Source of the DNA: Paenibacillus endoradicis
GTDB lineage: Bacteria; Bacillota; Bacilli; Paenibacillales; Paenibacillaceae
Assembly: GCF_024721975.1 (NCBI RefSeq)
Contig: NZ_JANQBB010000003.1
Coordinates: 434,001-498,000, forward strand
Direction: 5' to 3'
Length of the DNA: 64,000 nucleotides
Under the pieces are notes generated by a model. The model searched no databases, was not told the DNA's origin, and saw nothing but the letters and a program-made list of their open reading frames with translations. Below, in pieces: positions 8,613 through 18,199 of this stretch (positions are counted from its first letter, which is position 1; the number at the start of each line of letters is the position of its first letter). The position numbers and the translations under genes were made by a program.

Positions 8613-9980
8613 ATGGAAAACATATTAACTTGGGGATTTTATTTCATGACCTTCTACGCATTTATTCCTGGACTTTTAAGTAGAGTATTTGGATATCAAG
8701 TATTTAAGAAGGGGAAAGCGAATCATGAAATTGCGTTAACATTTGATGATGGACCAGACCCTATCTATACTGAACAGTTACTAGACTTATTGCAAAGATA
8801 TGATGCTAAAGCAACTTTCTTTGTTGTAGGAGTACATGCGAAACAAAATCCTGAATTATTGAAAAGGATGAGAGATGAAGGTCATACAATAGGTGTTCAT
8901 AATTATGAACATAAGACGAATTGGTTTATGAGACCTAAGACAGTTCGTAAACATATTGCAATGACTAATGATATTATTGAAGAGGTAACTGGACAACGTT
9001 CGATCTACTACCGACCGCCGTGGGGAATTGTTAATTTGTTCGACTATGGCAATGTATCACGTCTTAATATTATTTTATGGTCATCGATTTTTGGAGATTG
9101 GCATAAAAAATTAGATGCAAAGAAATTAGAAGTTAGATTAATGAGCAAGCTGAACGCTGGAGAAGTATTGCTACTACATGATTGTGGAAGAACGTTTGGT
9201 GCAGATGTAGATGCTCCGCGTAATATGCTAATTGCTTTGGAAGTATTTCTCGAAGAAGCAACATTAAGACAAATGAAAATGGTAAACATAGAAAGTATGA
9301 TTAAAGTGACAGAACATAATAATAAGAAAACTTTATCTATAGGTAAAAAGATGATGGTGTCTTTGTGGTTAACTTGGGAGAAAGTATTTCATCAAGTTAT
9401 GAGATTGAAAGATATTAAATCAAGCAATGGGTCTATGTTCCATTATCGTTTGATTAAATATAAAGGAAAACCACTACCTTTGAATAACGGTGAAGTGCTC
9501 TCACATGGTGATCAGATTGTTGAACTTCATTTTGATAATAAGAAATTATCCCAAATTGCATTTGCATCGAAAAATCCATTGGTCGTTGCTGTGAAGACGA
9601 TTCGTGAAGTAGAACGAGCATTACCTGCATTAGCTTTACAAATTACGGATGAGGCAAAGAATACTCCAATTAAAGCAATACAAGGAATTACGATGATTAA
9701 TCGAGGCGCTGATAAATTAGGTTTTTCAATCCATGATATGCCTAATGGAATATTTCTAGCTAGCTCTAAAATTTATTTGAAATGGTTAATGAAAATATTA
9801 ACGCCAGCTCAAACTGCTACGGCTAACCGTCAAGTTCGAGAGCAAGTTCAAGAAGAACCTAGAATTTTACTTATGACGCTTGAGCGTCTTCAGCAATACA
9901 TTCCACTTGATAATGTGTACAATGTTGCCAAACAACAAGAAATTATTAGTGCGAAGCAAGATGTACTAACATCGAATTAA
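8613..9980 (+). CDS. Polysaccharide deacetylase family protein with C-terminal YkoP-like domain
   Basis: A 455-residue protein. A hydrophobic N-terminus (about 1-25) is followed by a NodB-homology domain (about 38-230) that removes acyl groups from N-acetylated glycans. The metal and catalytic motifs are visible as TFDDGPDP, GVHNYEH (in place of the commoner HS/TxxxH), RPPWG and LLLHD. The remaining ~200 residues form a separate domain that I take to be the YkoP-like module seen downstream of such deacetylases; this is less certain. The frame is open from 8505, but the ATG at 8613 has a GAGGAAG ribosome binding site. The substrate (peptidoglycan or another glycan) is not defined by the sequence. 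Confidence 0.85.
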   Translation: MENILTWGFYFMTFYAFIPGLLSRVFGYQVFKKGKANHEIALTFDDGPDPIYTEQLLDLLQRYDAKATFFVVGVHAKQNPELLKRMRDEGHTIGVHNYEHKTNWFMRPKTVRKHIAMTNDIIEEVTGQRSIYYRPPWGIVNLFDYGNVSRLNIILWSSIFGDWHKKLDAKKLEVRLMSKLNAGEVLLLHDCGRTFGADVDAPRNMLIALEVFLEEATLRQMKMVNIESMIKVTEHNNKKTLSIGKKMMVSLWLTWEKVFHQVMRLKDIKSSNGSMFHYRLIKYKGKPLPLNNGEVLSHGDQIVELHFDNKKLSQIAFASKNPLVVAVKTIREVERALPALALQITDEAKNTPIKAIQGITMINRGADKLGFSIHDMPNGIFLASSKIYLKWLMKILTPAQTATANRQVREQVQEEPRILLMTLERLQQYIPLDNVYNVAKQQEIISAKQDVLTSN

Positions 9981-9996
9981 TGAAATATGAAATAAA

Positions 9997-10036
9997 AAAG
10001 ATGTAGCGAGTAATGTTATTACTCGCTACATCTTTT
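9997..10036 (+). terminator. Intrinsic terminator after the deacetylase gene
   Basis: AAGATGTAGCGAGTAAT pairs perfectly with ATTACTCGCTACATCTT around a 3-nt loop and is followed by TTT. Confidence 0.88.
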
Positions 10037-10070
10037 TAGTATTCGCCGAAATTGCCATTGACATTTGCGT

Positions 10071-10110
10071 ACAAAAAAAGCCTGCTGATTATCATCGATC
10101 AGCAGGCTTT
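10071..10110 (-). terminator. Intrinsic terminator of ilvD
   Basis: A 13-bp stem, AAAGCCTGCTGAT (10077-10089) with ATCAGCAGGCTTT (10098-10110), is followed on the minus strand by a run of seven Ts. Confidence 0.88.
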
Positions 10111-10134
10111 CGCTTATAGTAAGAAAATCTTATA

Positions 10135-11820
10135 CTACATTTTCATTACTGCACCAGTATTAGCGCTTGTTACCATATGTGCATAACGAGCTAGGTAACC
10201 ACGTTTGATTTTAAGTTCGAATCCAGGCCATGCGGCTTTACGAGCTTCAAACTCTTCATCACTAATTAGTAGGTTCATCGTACGATTATTCATATCGATT
10301 TCGATTTCATCGCCATCATTAACGAATGCGATTGGACCGCCATCAGCAGCTTCTGGAGAAACGTGACCGATAGAAATTCCGCGAGAAGCTCCAGAGAAGC
10401 GACCATCCGTAATTAGGGCAACCTTAGCGCCAAGACCCATACCAACAATTGCTGAAGTTGGAGCAAGCATTTCAGGCATACCTGGACCGCCACGAGGTCC
10501 TTCGTAACGAATAACTACAACATGGCCTTCTTTAATCTTGCCTTGAGCTAGAGCTTCAAGACATTCATCTTGAGAATTAAAGCAAATAGCAGGACCTTTA
10601 TGATAGCCACCTACTGATTTGTCAACTGCACCAGTTTTAATAACTGAACCGTTAGGAGCAATGTTACCGAATAGAATAGCTAGTCCACCACGAGCAGTAT
10701 GTGGGTTGTCGATTGTGTGGATAACATCCGTATCTTGAATTTCACAGCCTTCAACGTTTTCACGAATAGTTTTACCTGATACAGATAAAGTATCACCGTC
10801 GAATGCGCCTTCTTTTTTCAATAATTCATGAATTATTGCACTAACACCACCAGCATTGTGTACATCTTCAATATGATAATCAGATGCTGGAGCGATTTTT
10901 GCTAAGTGAGGAACACGTTCAGCAATTTCATTGATTTCTTCGATCGAATATTCAATACCTGCTTCATGTGCAATTGCAAGTGTATGAAGTACTGTATTTG
11001 TAGAACCACCCATAGCCATATCAAGCGCAAAAGCATTGTCGATTGCTGCTTTTGTAACGATATCGCGAGGTTTGCGGTCCATTTTAATAAGTTCCATTAA
11101 TTGACGAGCTGCTTGCTTAACAAATTCTTTACGCTCTGGAGCAACAGCAAGAATCGTACCGTTACCAGGAAGAGCAAGTCCAAGACCTTCAGCTAAGCAG
11201 TTCATGGAGTTAGCAGTGAACATACCTGAACATGAACCACATGTAGGACAACCATATGCTTCTAGCTCATAAAGTTGCTCATCATTGATAATACCAGATT
11301 GGTGAGCACCAACGCCCTCAAATACACTTGTAAGTGAGATTGCACGACCATCTGATGTTCTGCCGGCTTTCATTGGTCCACCACTTACTAGCATTGTAGG
11401 GATATTAACGCGAAGTGCACCTAGAATCATACCAGGTGTGATTTTATCACAGTTAGGAATACAGATCATACCATCGAACCAGTGAGCGTTAACAACTGTC
11501 TCAACGGAGTCAGCGATAATTTCACGGCTAGCAAGAGAATAACGCATACCGATATGGCCCATTGCGATACCATCATCTACACCAATTGTGTTGAATTCGA
11601 AAGGAACACCGCCAGCTTCATAGATAGCTTCCTTAACTAATTTACCAAATTCCTGAAGATGTACATGTCCAGGGACAATATCAATATAAGAGTTACATAC
11701 CGCGATAAACGGTTTGCCAAAATCCTCTTCTTTAACTCCAGCAGCACGAAGCAAACTACGATGTGGTGCACGGTCAAATCCTTTTTTAATCATATCAGAA
11801 CGCATTTTTGTTTTTGCCAT
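10135..11820 (-). CDS. ilvD: Dihydroxy-acid dehydratase
   Basis: A 561-residue cytoplasmic Fe-S enzyme of branched-chain amino acid and pantothenate synthesis. It converts 2,3-dihydroxy-isovalerate (or -3-methylvalerate) to the 2-keto acid. Family signatures are clear: [11 protein letters not shown] near the N-terminus, the cluster ligands in PNCDKITPG and [13 protein letters not shown], and [14 protein letters not shown] [19 protein letters not shown] near the C-terminus. The length is normal for the family. The ATG at 11820 follows a perfect AAGGAGG on the minus strand. The gene stands alone here, away from other ilv/leu genes. No T-box leader could be seen upstream. Confidence 0.97.
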   Translation of the reverse strand: MAKTKMRSDMIKKGFDRAPHRSLLRAAGVKEEDFGKPFIAVCNSYIDIVPGHVHLQEFGKLVKEAIYEAGGVPFEFNTIGVDDGIAMGHIGMRYSLASREIIADSVETVVNAHWFDGMICIPNCDKITPGMILGALRVNIPTMLVSGGPMKAGRTSDGRAISLTSVFEGVGAHQSGIINDEQLYELEAYGCPTCGSCSGMFTANSMNCLAEGLGLALPGNGTILAVAPERKEFVKQAARQLMELIKMDRKPRDIVTKAAIDNAFALDMAMGGSTNTVLHTLAIAHEAGIEYSIEEINEIAERVPHLAKIAPASDYHIEDVHNAGGVSAIIHELLKKEGAFDGDTLSVSGKTIRENVEGCEIQDTDVIHTIDNPHTARGGLAILFGNIAPNGSVIKTGAVDKSVGGYHKGPAICFNSQDECLEALAQGKIKEGHVVVIRYEGPRGGPGMPEMLAPTSAIVGMGLGAKVALITDGRFSGASRGISIGHVSPEAADGGPIAFVNDGDEIEIDMNNRTMNLLISDEEFEARKAAWPGFELKIKRGYLARYAHMVTSANTGAVMKM

Positions 11821-12069
11821 GTGGAAGTTCCTCCTTGTACGTTTACACTATAATGAAATAGTTACAATGTTATTATCATGCTAGATGCTCATATTTGTAA
11901 TTTTAGCATACTCAATAGTACTTGGCTACAAAGTAATAACCGTATTATGAACCGAATCACGCGCTTAATACGTATAATTTGGTATACTATGATGTGAAGT
12001 AATCCTCATAATAGATTACAAGACTGTAAATCAACATAGTAAAAATAGGATTTCGAAAAGGGGATCGAA

Positions 12070-12534
12070 ATGGATAATCATTTTGAAAATAATAAAGAGC
12101 TAATGAATAAGTTGGATGAATCTTTTCGTGAAATCAGAAGCATCATTAATACATACTGGGGAAAATATAGTATATCTGGACTTGGAATAACTCACGCTCG
12201 AATGATGACACAACTTTCAGAAAATGGACCTACAAAAGCCTCACATATTGCAGACAAACTATATATTACTTGTGGAGCGGTAACGGGTTTGTCTGATCGG
12301 CTAATTGAATTAGGGTTTGTCACTAGAGAGAAAGATGCAAATGATCGACGTGTCGTATTGTTGAAAATATCAGAATTAGGAGAAAAGCATGTAGAAGAGA
12401 TTAAAGCGGTACGGAAAAATTTGATGATTCATTTATTTGAGGGTCTTACTAGTGATGAAATGGAAAAAGGAATGTATCTGTTTAATAAAATGAAACAAAA
12501 TATGGTAACTTTTAATGCAACAGAAAAAGAATGA
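12070..12534 (+). CDS. MarR family transcriptional regulator
   Basis: A 154-residue DNA-binding protein with the winged-helix fold of MarR. The recognition region (GPTKASHIADKLYITCGAVTG, about 56-76, abbreviated) is followed by the wing with REKDANDRRVVLLKISELG, a family hallmark, and a C-terminal dimerisation helix pair. AAAGGGGATCGAA precedes the ATG. It is divergent from ilvD and about 200 bp upstream of the nucleoside transporter operon, so it could control either. No palindromic operator was identified with confidence, so the target is open. Confidence 0.88.
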   Translation: MDNHFENNKELMNKLDESFREIRSIINTYWGKYSISGLGITHARMMTQLSENGPTKASHIADKLYITCGAVTGLSDRLIELGFVTREKDANDRRVVLLKISELGEKHVEEIKAVRKNLMIHLFEGLTSDEMEKGMYLFNKMKQNMVTFNATEKE

Positions 12535-12738
12535 AACTAGACTTTTCGGTACAAATTACTAAGTAAATAGTTGTAATAAGTCGATTTCCATCATAATTTG
12601 TAATATTTTAGCAATGTAATCGCTATTTTATTTGTCATTTTTGTGACGTTTATTAATTAATACTTAAATTATCGCTGTTATTGTGTAAGATAAAGTAGTA
12701 TTTTGTCGGATTTCTAAGGATGAGGAGAGAAACACACA

Positions 12739-13776
12739 GTGAAAAAGAGACTTACATTACTTTTGTCAATGGTTCTAGTTATCGGATTGTTGGCTGCATG
12801 TGGTAACAATGCAAATCAAGGGTCAAACGGTACTAATTCAGAGGGAACAGGGAATGGCAAGAAAGATATTAAAATTGCTCTAGTTCTTCCTGAACAAATT
12901 GGTGTTAACCCATTCTTCGAACTAATGGATAAAGGTTTCAAAAAAGCTGGGGAAGACTTTGGTGTTACTATCAAAACCATGGAATCTTCAGATGCTAATG
13001 CTTTTGAACAAAACTTCCGCGCTGCAGTTGCTGATGGATATGACATGATTATAACTGCTACTTACCAAGCTGAAGATGCTCTTAGAAAAATCGCGGCTGA
13101 AAACCCAAATCTTCCGATTGCAATTATTGACCATGTAATTGAAGATGTACCTAATGTAAGAAGTGCTGCTTTTATTGAAAACCAAGCATCATTCCTTCTA
13201 GGTGCTGCTGCTGGTCTTGTAACAGAATCCAACGTTGTTGGTAATGTTGTTGCTGTTGAAGGCGCACAAATGGACAAGTATACAATTGGTTTTGCTAAAG
13301 GTCTTGCTTACACAAATCCTGAAGCAAAAGTTCTAACTTCGTATGTAGGTAGCTATGTAGATTCTGCAAAATCAAAAGAACTTGCACTTCAACAAAACGC
13401 TCAAGGTGCTGACTTTATCGCAGGTTTAGCTGCAGTTGGTGACTTCGGTATATTTGAAGCTGCAAAAGAAAAAGGTTTCTATGCTTCAGGACAAGACGTT
13501 GACCGTACTGTAATCGATCCTGAGCACGTAATCTTATCTCAACTTAAAGAAGTAGATACTGTTACTTACGATACAGTTAAACTTTTCGTTGAAGATAAAT
13601 TCGACTTTGGAACTACGTTCTATGGTTTGGCTGAAGGTGGCGTAGGTCTTACTTTTGTAACGACTGAAAGTGAATCTCCGCGCAGTGACAAACTAACTGA
13701 TGAAGATATCGCTCAATTAAAAGAAATTGCTGAAGGTATCAAAGACGGTTCAATCGATACTTCTATTACAAAATAA
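12739..13776 (+). CDS. nupN: BMP-family substrate-binding lipoprotein, nucleoside ABC transporter
   Basis: A 345-residue lipoprotein. A signal peptide with the lipobox LLAACG (Cys21) is followed by a Ser/Gly/Asn linker and a PnrA/Med/BMP-type binding domain (IALVLPEQIGVNPFFELMDKG onward, abbreviated). The family captures purine nucleosides at the outer membrane face for the NupNOPQ-type importer. The start is GTG at 12739 with GAGGAGAG about 10 nt upstream. The ATPase and two permeases follow in order, and a strong hairpin lies just after this gene. The exact nucleoside is inferred from family and from the phosphorylase gene at the operon's end. Confidence 0.88.
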   Translation: MKKRLTLLLSMVLVIGLLAACGNNANQGSNGTNSEGTGNGKKDIKIALVLPEQIGVNPFFELMDKGFKKAGEDFGVTIKTMESSDANAFEQNFRAAVADGYDMIITATYQAEDALRKIAAENPNLPIAIIDHVIEDVPNVRSAAFIENQASFLLGAAAGLVTESNVVGNVVAVEGAQMDKYTIGFAKGLAYTNPEAKVLTSYVGSYVDSAKSKELALQQNAQGADFIAGLAAVGDFGIFEAAKEKGFYASGQDVDRTVIDPEHVILSQLKEVDTVTYDTVKLFVEDKFDFGTTFYGLAEGGVGLTFVTTESESPRSDKLTDEDIAQLKEIAEGIKDGSIDTSITK

Positions 13777-13796
13777 TAAATTTTTATAAGTAGTTT

Positions 13797-13832
13797 GCCG
13801 GCTGCAGTAACTGCAGCCGGCTTAATTGTTTG
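13797..13832 (+). terminator. Intercistronic hairpin after the binding-protein gene
   Basis: A perfect 11-bp G+C-rich stem, GCCGGCTGCAG (13797-13807) with CTGCAGCCGGC (13811-13821), has a 3-nt loop and only a weak T-rich tail. It probably acts as a partial terminator or 3'-end stabiliser, raising binding-protein mRNA over the downstream genes. Confidence 0.65.
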
Positions 13833-13846
13833 AAAGGAGCTTCTGT

Positions 13847-15346
13847 ATGCTGCTTGAGATGGACAGTATAACAAAGTCATATGGCTCTGTAACTGCTAAT
13901 CATAATGTTAATTTTAATTTGCGCAAAGGTGAAGTTCATGCGCTTATTGGTGAAAATGGTGCAGGTAAAACGACGTTGATGCGTATTTTGTATGGCATGG
14001 AACGTCCGACAAGTGGTGAGATTAGAATTGATGGCAAAGCTGTAACGTTTAATGATCCAACAGACGCTATCGGGCAAAACATCGGTATGGTCCATCAGCA
14101 TTTTATGTTGTTTTCAGCATTTACGATTGCAGAGAACATCGTTATTGGTCGTGAACCAAGTAAAGGTGTGAAGTTTGATCGTAAAACAGCAATTGAAGAA
14201 ACACTGAAATTATCTGAGCGATACGGAATGCCTGTTAATCCAAAGCATAAAGTTGCAGATTGTTCACTTGGAATGCAACAACGAGTAGAAATATTGAAAG
14301 TATTATATCAAGGTGCAGAAATTATTATTCTTGATGAACCAACAGGTGTTTTAACACCTATAGAAGTAAAAGAGTTATTAATTTCAATAAAAAAACTTGC
14401 TGCTAGCGGTAAAAGTTTTATTATTATTAGTCATAAACTGAGTGAAATAATGGAAGTAGCTGATCGAATTACAGTACTCCGAGATGGCCATATTACTGGC
14501 ACGGTGAATGCTGCTGATACTAATGAAGAAGAGTTATCCAAAATGATGGTTGGACGTGATCTTGTTAAGCTTGAACGTCGAAAACTTGAATATGGAGATC
14601 CAGTACTTAATGTACAATCACTTTCTATTAAAGGTAATAAAGCTAAGCCGTTATTAGACAACATTAATTTTAACGTGCGTGAAGGTGAGATTGTAGGTAT
14701 TGCTGGAATATCTGGGAATGGTCAGTCAGAGTTATTGCAAGCAATTTCTGGATTAATGCCTTATAGTCAAGGAACTATCACAATACAAGGTATGAATGTA
14801 ACCGGTGCTTCCGTTAAGCAAATTCGTGAAAGTGGACTTGCGCACATTCCTGAGGATCGATACCTTTGGGGTGTGTCCAAAGATGCAACCGTTTCAGATA
14901 ATGGAATAATGGGTCATTTGGATTCAACGAGTAAATACGGAGTTCTTCAAGGTAAATTAATTCGTGATCTTGTATCCGAATGGGTTCAAAGATTTGGAAT
15001 TAAAACAGGGTCATTAAGTACTAAAGCTCAATATTTATCAGGTGGTAATTTGCAAAAGCTAATTGTTGCACGTGAGCTTGCAAAGCAAACTCCTTTTCTA
15101 ATTGCTGCTGAGCCGACTCGTGGTGTAGATGTTGGTGCAATGGAGATTATTCACGGAGAGTTATTAAAACGTCGTGATGAAAAAGCGGGTATTTTGCTAG
15201 TATCAAGCGAATTAACAGAAATTATGAAGCTTTCAGATCGTATATTAGTTATGTATGAAGGTAAAATTGCTGGTGAATTAGATGCTGCTGTAGCTACTGA
15301 AGAGCAAATTAGTCTACTAATGGCGGGAGGTAAAGCTGTTGGATAA
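13847..15346 (+). CDS. nupO: Nucleoside ABC transporter, double ATP-binding protein
   Basis: A 499-residue cytoplasmic ATPase with two ABC domains. The first has Walker [10 protein letters not shown], signature LGMQQRVEI and Walker [12 protein letters not shown]. The second has a degenerate Walker A (GISGNGQSE) and signature LSGGNLQK, the usual asymmetry in sugar/nucleoside (RbsA/YufO) ATPases. I start it at the ATG at 13847 behind AAAGGAGC; an upstream in-frame codon at 13826 lies in the hairpin tail. The 3' end overlaps the first permease by 8 nt. Confidence 0.93.
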   Translation: MLLEMDSITKSYGSVTANHNVNFNLRKGEVHALIGENGAGKTTLMRILYGMERPTSGEIRIDGKAVTFNDPTDAIGQNIGMVHQHFMLFSAFTIAENIVIGREPSKGVKFDRKTAIEETLKLSERYGMPVNPKHKVADCSLGMQQRVEILKVLYQGAEIIILDEPTGVLTPIEVKELLISIKKLAASGKSFIIISHKLSEIMEVADRITVLRDGHITGTVNAADTNEEELSKMMVGRDLVKLERRKLEYGDPVLNVQSLSIKGNKAKPLLDNINFNVREGEIVGIAGISGNGQSELLQAISGLMPYSQGTITIQGMNVTGASVKQIRESGLAHIPEDRYLWGVSKDATVSDNGIMGHLDSTSKYGVLQGKLIRDLVSEWVQRFGIKTGSLSTKAQYLSGGNLQKLIVARELAKQTPFLIAAEPTRGVDVGAMEIIHGELLKRRDEKAGILLVSSELTEIMKLSDRILVMYEGKIAGELDAAVATEEQISLLMAGGKAVG

Positions 15347-16406
15347 GATAAAAAGTAGTTTACAGTCCCTTTTACAGCCGTTCATTGCAATAGTTGCAGG
15401 TCTATTGGTTGGTGCAATCGCAATTGTAATCGTTGATGGAAATATTGTGGATACGTACCGAGAAATGTGGAATGGCGCATTCGGTAATTTTTATTTCTTT
15501 ACGAGTACATTAGCTCGGGCCACTCCAATTATTTTGGTTGGTCTAGGCGCATCATTAGCGTTCAAAGCAGGATTTTTCAATATGGGTTCAGAAGGTCAGA
15601 TGGTTCTAGGGGCATTAACTGCTGCAATAACAGCAGTTTACGTACCAGGTCCGGGTTGGTTTAAAGCGATCGCAGCTATTATGGCTGCTATGATTGTAGC
15701 TGGTCTTTGGTCTGCTCTTGCGGGTTGGCTCGATTCCAGGTTCGGTATGAACTTATTAATTACAACGCTATTACTTAATTATATTGCATCACTATTTGCT
15801 GGTTATATGGTTGCATATCCATTCAAAGATAGCACAACTAACTCAGCTCTGTCCCAGACGCAAATGATCGATAAATCAGTATTTTTCCCGAAATTATTTT
15901 CAGGTATGACATTGCATATAGGTTTTGTCATCGCAATCGTTGCGACAATCGGATTATTTTTATTCATCAAGTACACGAAAAAAGGATATGAAATTCGTAT
16001 GCTAGGCGGCAATCCACTATTTGCTAGCTATGGCGGCGTAAATCGCGGCCGTTTGATGGTAGTAAGTATGCTGGTCAGTGGTGCTTTCGCAGGTCTTGCC
16101 GGCGCATCCGATGTACTAGGTACTTCATATCGCTATCTTGATGGTTCACTAGTCTCTGCTAATTATGCATGGACAGGTATTATGGCGACATTACTAGCTA
16201 ATTCAAATCCTATTGGTACAGCAATAGCAGCTATTTTCCTCGCTGCTTTGCAGACTGGTGGTATGGGTATGGAGCGTAATACCGATGTTCCGCTAGAAGT
16301 ATCAAGTATTATTCAAGCTGTATTAATTCTGTTTATTACAGCGAAATTTACAATGTCATTCATTAAACGCAAGAAAGCGGGGGCGAAAGATGGATCAGCT
16401 AATTGA
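15339..16406 (+). CDS. nupP: Nucleoside ABC transporter permease 1
   Basis: A 355-residue membrane protein of the branched-chain amino acid/ribose (BPD_transp_2) permease family with about nine hydrophobic segments. The [19 protein letters not shown] motif is typical of the YufP type. It starts at TTG 15339, 8 nt inside the ATPase gene, with GGAGG at 15326-15330 as ribosome binding site, so translation is coupled. It pairs with the next permease to form the channel. Confidence 0.92.
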   Translation: MDKIKSSLQSLLQPFIAIVAGLLVGAIAIVIVDGNIVDTYREMWNGAFGNFYFFTSTLARATPIILVGLGASLAFKAGFFNMGSEGQMVLGALTAAITAVYVPGPGWFKAIAAIMAAMIVAGLWSALAGWLDSRFGMNLLITTLLLNYIASLFAGYMVAYPFKDSTTNSALSQTQMIDKSVFFPKLFSGMTLHIGFVIAIVATIGLFLFIKYTKKGYEIRMLGGNPLFASYGGVNRGRLMVVSMLVSGAFAGLAGASDVLGTSYRYLDGSLVSANYAWTGIMATLLANSNPIGTAIAAIFLAALQTGGMGMERNTDVPLEVSSIIQAVLILFITAKFTMSFIKRKKAGAKDGSAN

Positions 16407-17313
16407 TGTTTCCTTATTCGCTGCAGCTCTACGTATGATTACACCGATTTTGCTTGCAGCTTTAGGTGGAGCAATATGCGCACGAGTTGGACTATTTAAT
16501 GTTGGTTTGGAAGGTCTAATCTTAGTAGGTGCATTTTCCGCTATTCTTGGTAATTATTTAACAGGTAGTATTACAATGGCCATCTTGTTCGCTATTGGTT
16601 GTTCACTGTTATTCGCGCTACTCTTTGCCTATATGAGTATTAATTTACAGGCAAATGTAATTGTCGTAGGTATTGCTATTAACTTTTTAGCCGCTGGACT
16701 AACGACGTTTGCCCTTCGTGCAATTTTCAATGTAAAGGGAGCTTATTACGACAAAGATATGCAGGGACTACCTAAGCTCGATATTCCATTAATAAAGGAT
16801 ATCCCATGGATCGGCGATGTTTTTTCTGGTCAATCTATTCTAGTGTATGTGTCCATCATTATCGTAATTTTATTGCAAATATACTTGTATAAAACGGTAT
16901 CAGGTTTCCGTCTGCTTGCAGCTGGAGAGAATCCAACGGCAGCTCGTAGTATTGGTTTACCGGTTCGTAGAATTCAATACCTTGCAGTATTGCTTTGTGG
17001 TGCGCTTTGTGGACTTGCAGGTGCACAGTTGTCTCTTGGTAATGTAACGATGTTTACTGAAGGTATGACAAGCGGTCGTGGATTTATCGCATTAGTAGCA
17101 ACGATGCTAGGTCAATCTAATCCCATTGGTGTAGCAGGTGCAAGTATATTGTTTGGCTTTATGGAGGCTTTGAGCTATCGTTTGCAAAACTTCTCTATTC
17201 CTTCAAATCTTTCAGCTATGCTTCCGTTTGTTGTAACCATTATTGCGATGATTTTCTTCAAAAACAATGGATATAAGGACGAAGCTAAAAAATCTAACGG
17301 AAGCTCACGCTAA
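16390..17313 (+). CDS. nupQ: Nucleoside ABC transporter permease 2
   Basis: A 307-residue hydrophobic permease, paralogous to the preceding one, with GGAICARVGLFNVGLEG as the matching conserved segment. The ATG at 16390 lies 17 nt inside permease 1, behind GCGGGGGCG, which indicates translational coupling. Shorter family members of this kind (YufQ) lack the first helix of permease 1. Confidence 0.92.
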   Translation: MDQLIDVSLFAAALRMITPILLAALGGAICARVGLFNVGLEGLILVGAFSAILGNYLTGSITMAILFAIGCSLLFALLFAYMSINLQANVIVVGIAINFLAAGLTTFALRAIFNVKGAYYDKDMQGLPKLDIPLIKDIPWIGDVFSGQSILVYVSIIIVILLQIYLYKTVSGFRLLAAGENPTAARSIGLPVRRIQYLAVLLCGALCGLAGAQLSLGNVTMFTEGMTSGRGFIALVATMLGQSNPIGVAGASILFGFMEALSYRLQNFSIPSNLSAMLPFVVTIIAMIFFKNNGYKDEAKKSNGSSR

Positions 17314-17332
17314 CGGTTGATTTTATGCTTAT

Positions 17333-17390
17333 GCTTCCGAAGTACTTTTCTGTGCGAAGAGGTTATGACAAGAAGCACAGAAAAGATTTA
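17333..17390 (+). repeat. Tandem hairpin element, copy A1
   Basis: The header GCTTCCGAAGTA is followed by a perfect 11-bp stem, CTTTTCTGTGC (17345-17355) with GCACAGAAAAG (17375-17385), and the tail ATTTA. The loop contains GTTATGACAAG. It is the first of three copies in front of the sulfite-oxidase-like gene. Confidence 0.7.
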
Positions 17391-17447
17391 GCTTCCGAAG
17401 TGCTTTTCATTAACAATAAGTATACCTAGAAGATATGAAAAATTTTT
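17391..17447 (+). repeat. Tandem hairpin element, copy A2
   Basis: The header GCTTCCGAAGTG is the same, followed by CTTTTCAT (17403-17410), which pairs with ATGAAAAA (17435-17442) except at one end, and a T-rich tail. The loop is the most diverged of the set. Confidence 0.6.
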
Positions 17448-17453
17448 GCCTGT

Positions 17454-17516
17454 GCTTCTGATGTGCTTTTCTGTGCAAAGAAGTAAAGTCATGAAGTCCA
17501 GAAAAGTTGGAGGAGG
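17454..17516 (+). repeat. Tandem hairpin element, copy A3, merging into a ribosome binding site
   Basis: The header GCTTCTGATGTG is followed by a stem, CTTTTCTG (17466-17473) with CAGAAAAG (17499-17506), and then TTGGAGGAGG. The 3' arm ends 4 nt before AGGAGG (17511-17516), which serves the next gene. Confidence 0.68.
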
Positions 17517-17524
17517 TCGTCGAT

Positions 17525-18199
17525 ATGCATAAAAAAGCGGAGCGTCTGAAAAAAGTTAAGGCGCCATTAGCTGCAAAAGTACCACCGGAACTTCAGCATC
17601 GTGTACCTCCTGGACAAACAGTTACAGATCGTTTTCCGATTCTTCACGAAGGTGAAGTGCCACAGTATGATATGTCAATTTGGAATATCAAAACATTTGG
17701 TGAAGTAGAGACGATTCGTAGTTTCGACTTTGACGATTTGATGAAATTACCTCAAACTGAGATCACCTGTGACATTCATTGTGTAACACGTTGGTCTAAG
17801 CTTGATACGAATTGGGTTGGCATTAGATTCTCAGATTTGTTACCTTTGCTCGGTGTAAAAGCTGAAGCAAAATATGTAATGATTCATGGGGAAAATGATT
17901 ACACAGCTAATGTTCCTTTAGAAGATTTGATGCGTGACAATATATTGTTAGCACATACTTTTGACGGAGAGCCACTTACTGAAAAACATGGTGGGCCATT
18001 GCGCATGGTCATTCCACATCTCTACTTCTGGAAGAGTGCGAAATGGATTACTGGTTTTGAATTTATGGTTGAAGATTACCCAGGATTCTGGGAACAAAAT
18101 GGATTTCATAATTATGCAGAACCATTTGCCGAACAACGTTTCTCTGGAGATGGTTTTGATCTACCAGAAGATGAGTGGCATGGGAAGGAGTTTGACTAA
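17525..18199 (+). CDS. Sulfite oxidase-like molybdopterin oxidoreductase (YuiH-like)
   Basis: A 224-residue protein of the sulfite-oxidase molybdopterin-binding family. The conserved cysteine that binds molybdenum appears in CDIHCVTRWSKLDTNW, and HLYFWKSAKWITGFE is another family signature. There is no signal peptide and no haem or dimerisation domain, so it is a short cytoplasmic form like YuiH. The chosen ATG at 17525 is 8 nt after AGGAGG; the open frame begins at 17507. The stop codon abuts the start of the nucleoside phosphorylase. The reaction is unknown. Its place in a nucleoside operon suggests, but does not prove, a purine-related oxidation. Confidence 0.85.
   Translation: MHKKAERLKKVKAPLAAKVPPELQHRVPPGQTVTDRFPILHEGEVPQYDMSIWNIKTFGEVETIRSFDFDDLMKLPQTEITCDIHCVTRWSKLDTNWVGIRFSDLLPLLGVKAEAKYVMIHGENDYTANVPLEDLMRDNILLAHTFDGEPLTEKHGGPLRMVIPHLYFWKSAKWITGFEFMVEDYPGFWEQNGFHNYAEPFAEQRFSGDGFDLPEDEWHGKEFD

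Noticed and set aside
11821..12069. Possible T-box leader upstream of ilvD
   Set aside because: No T-box sequence or antiterminator/terminator pair could be seen in the 249-bp divergent region; only the ribosome binding site is clear.
12535..12738. Possible purine riboswitch before the nucleoside transporter operon
   Set aside because: The conserved loop and junction bases of the purine aptamer are missing, and no terminator stem precedes the start.
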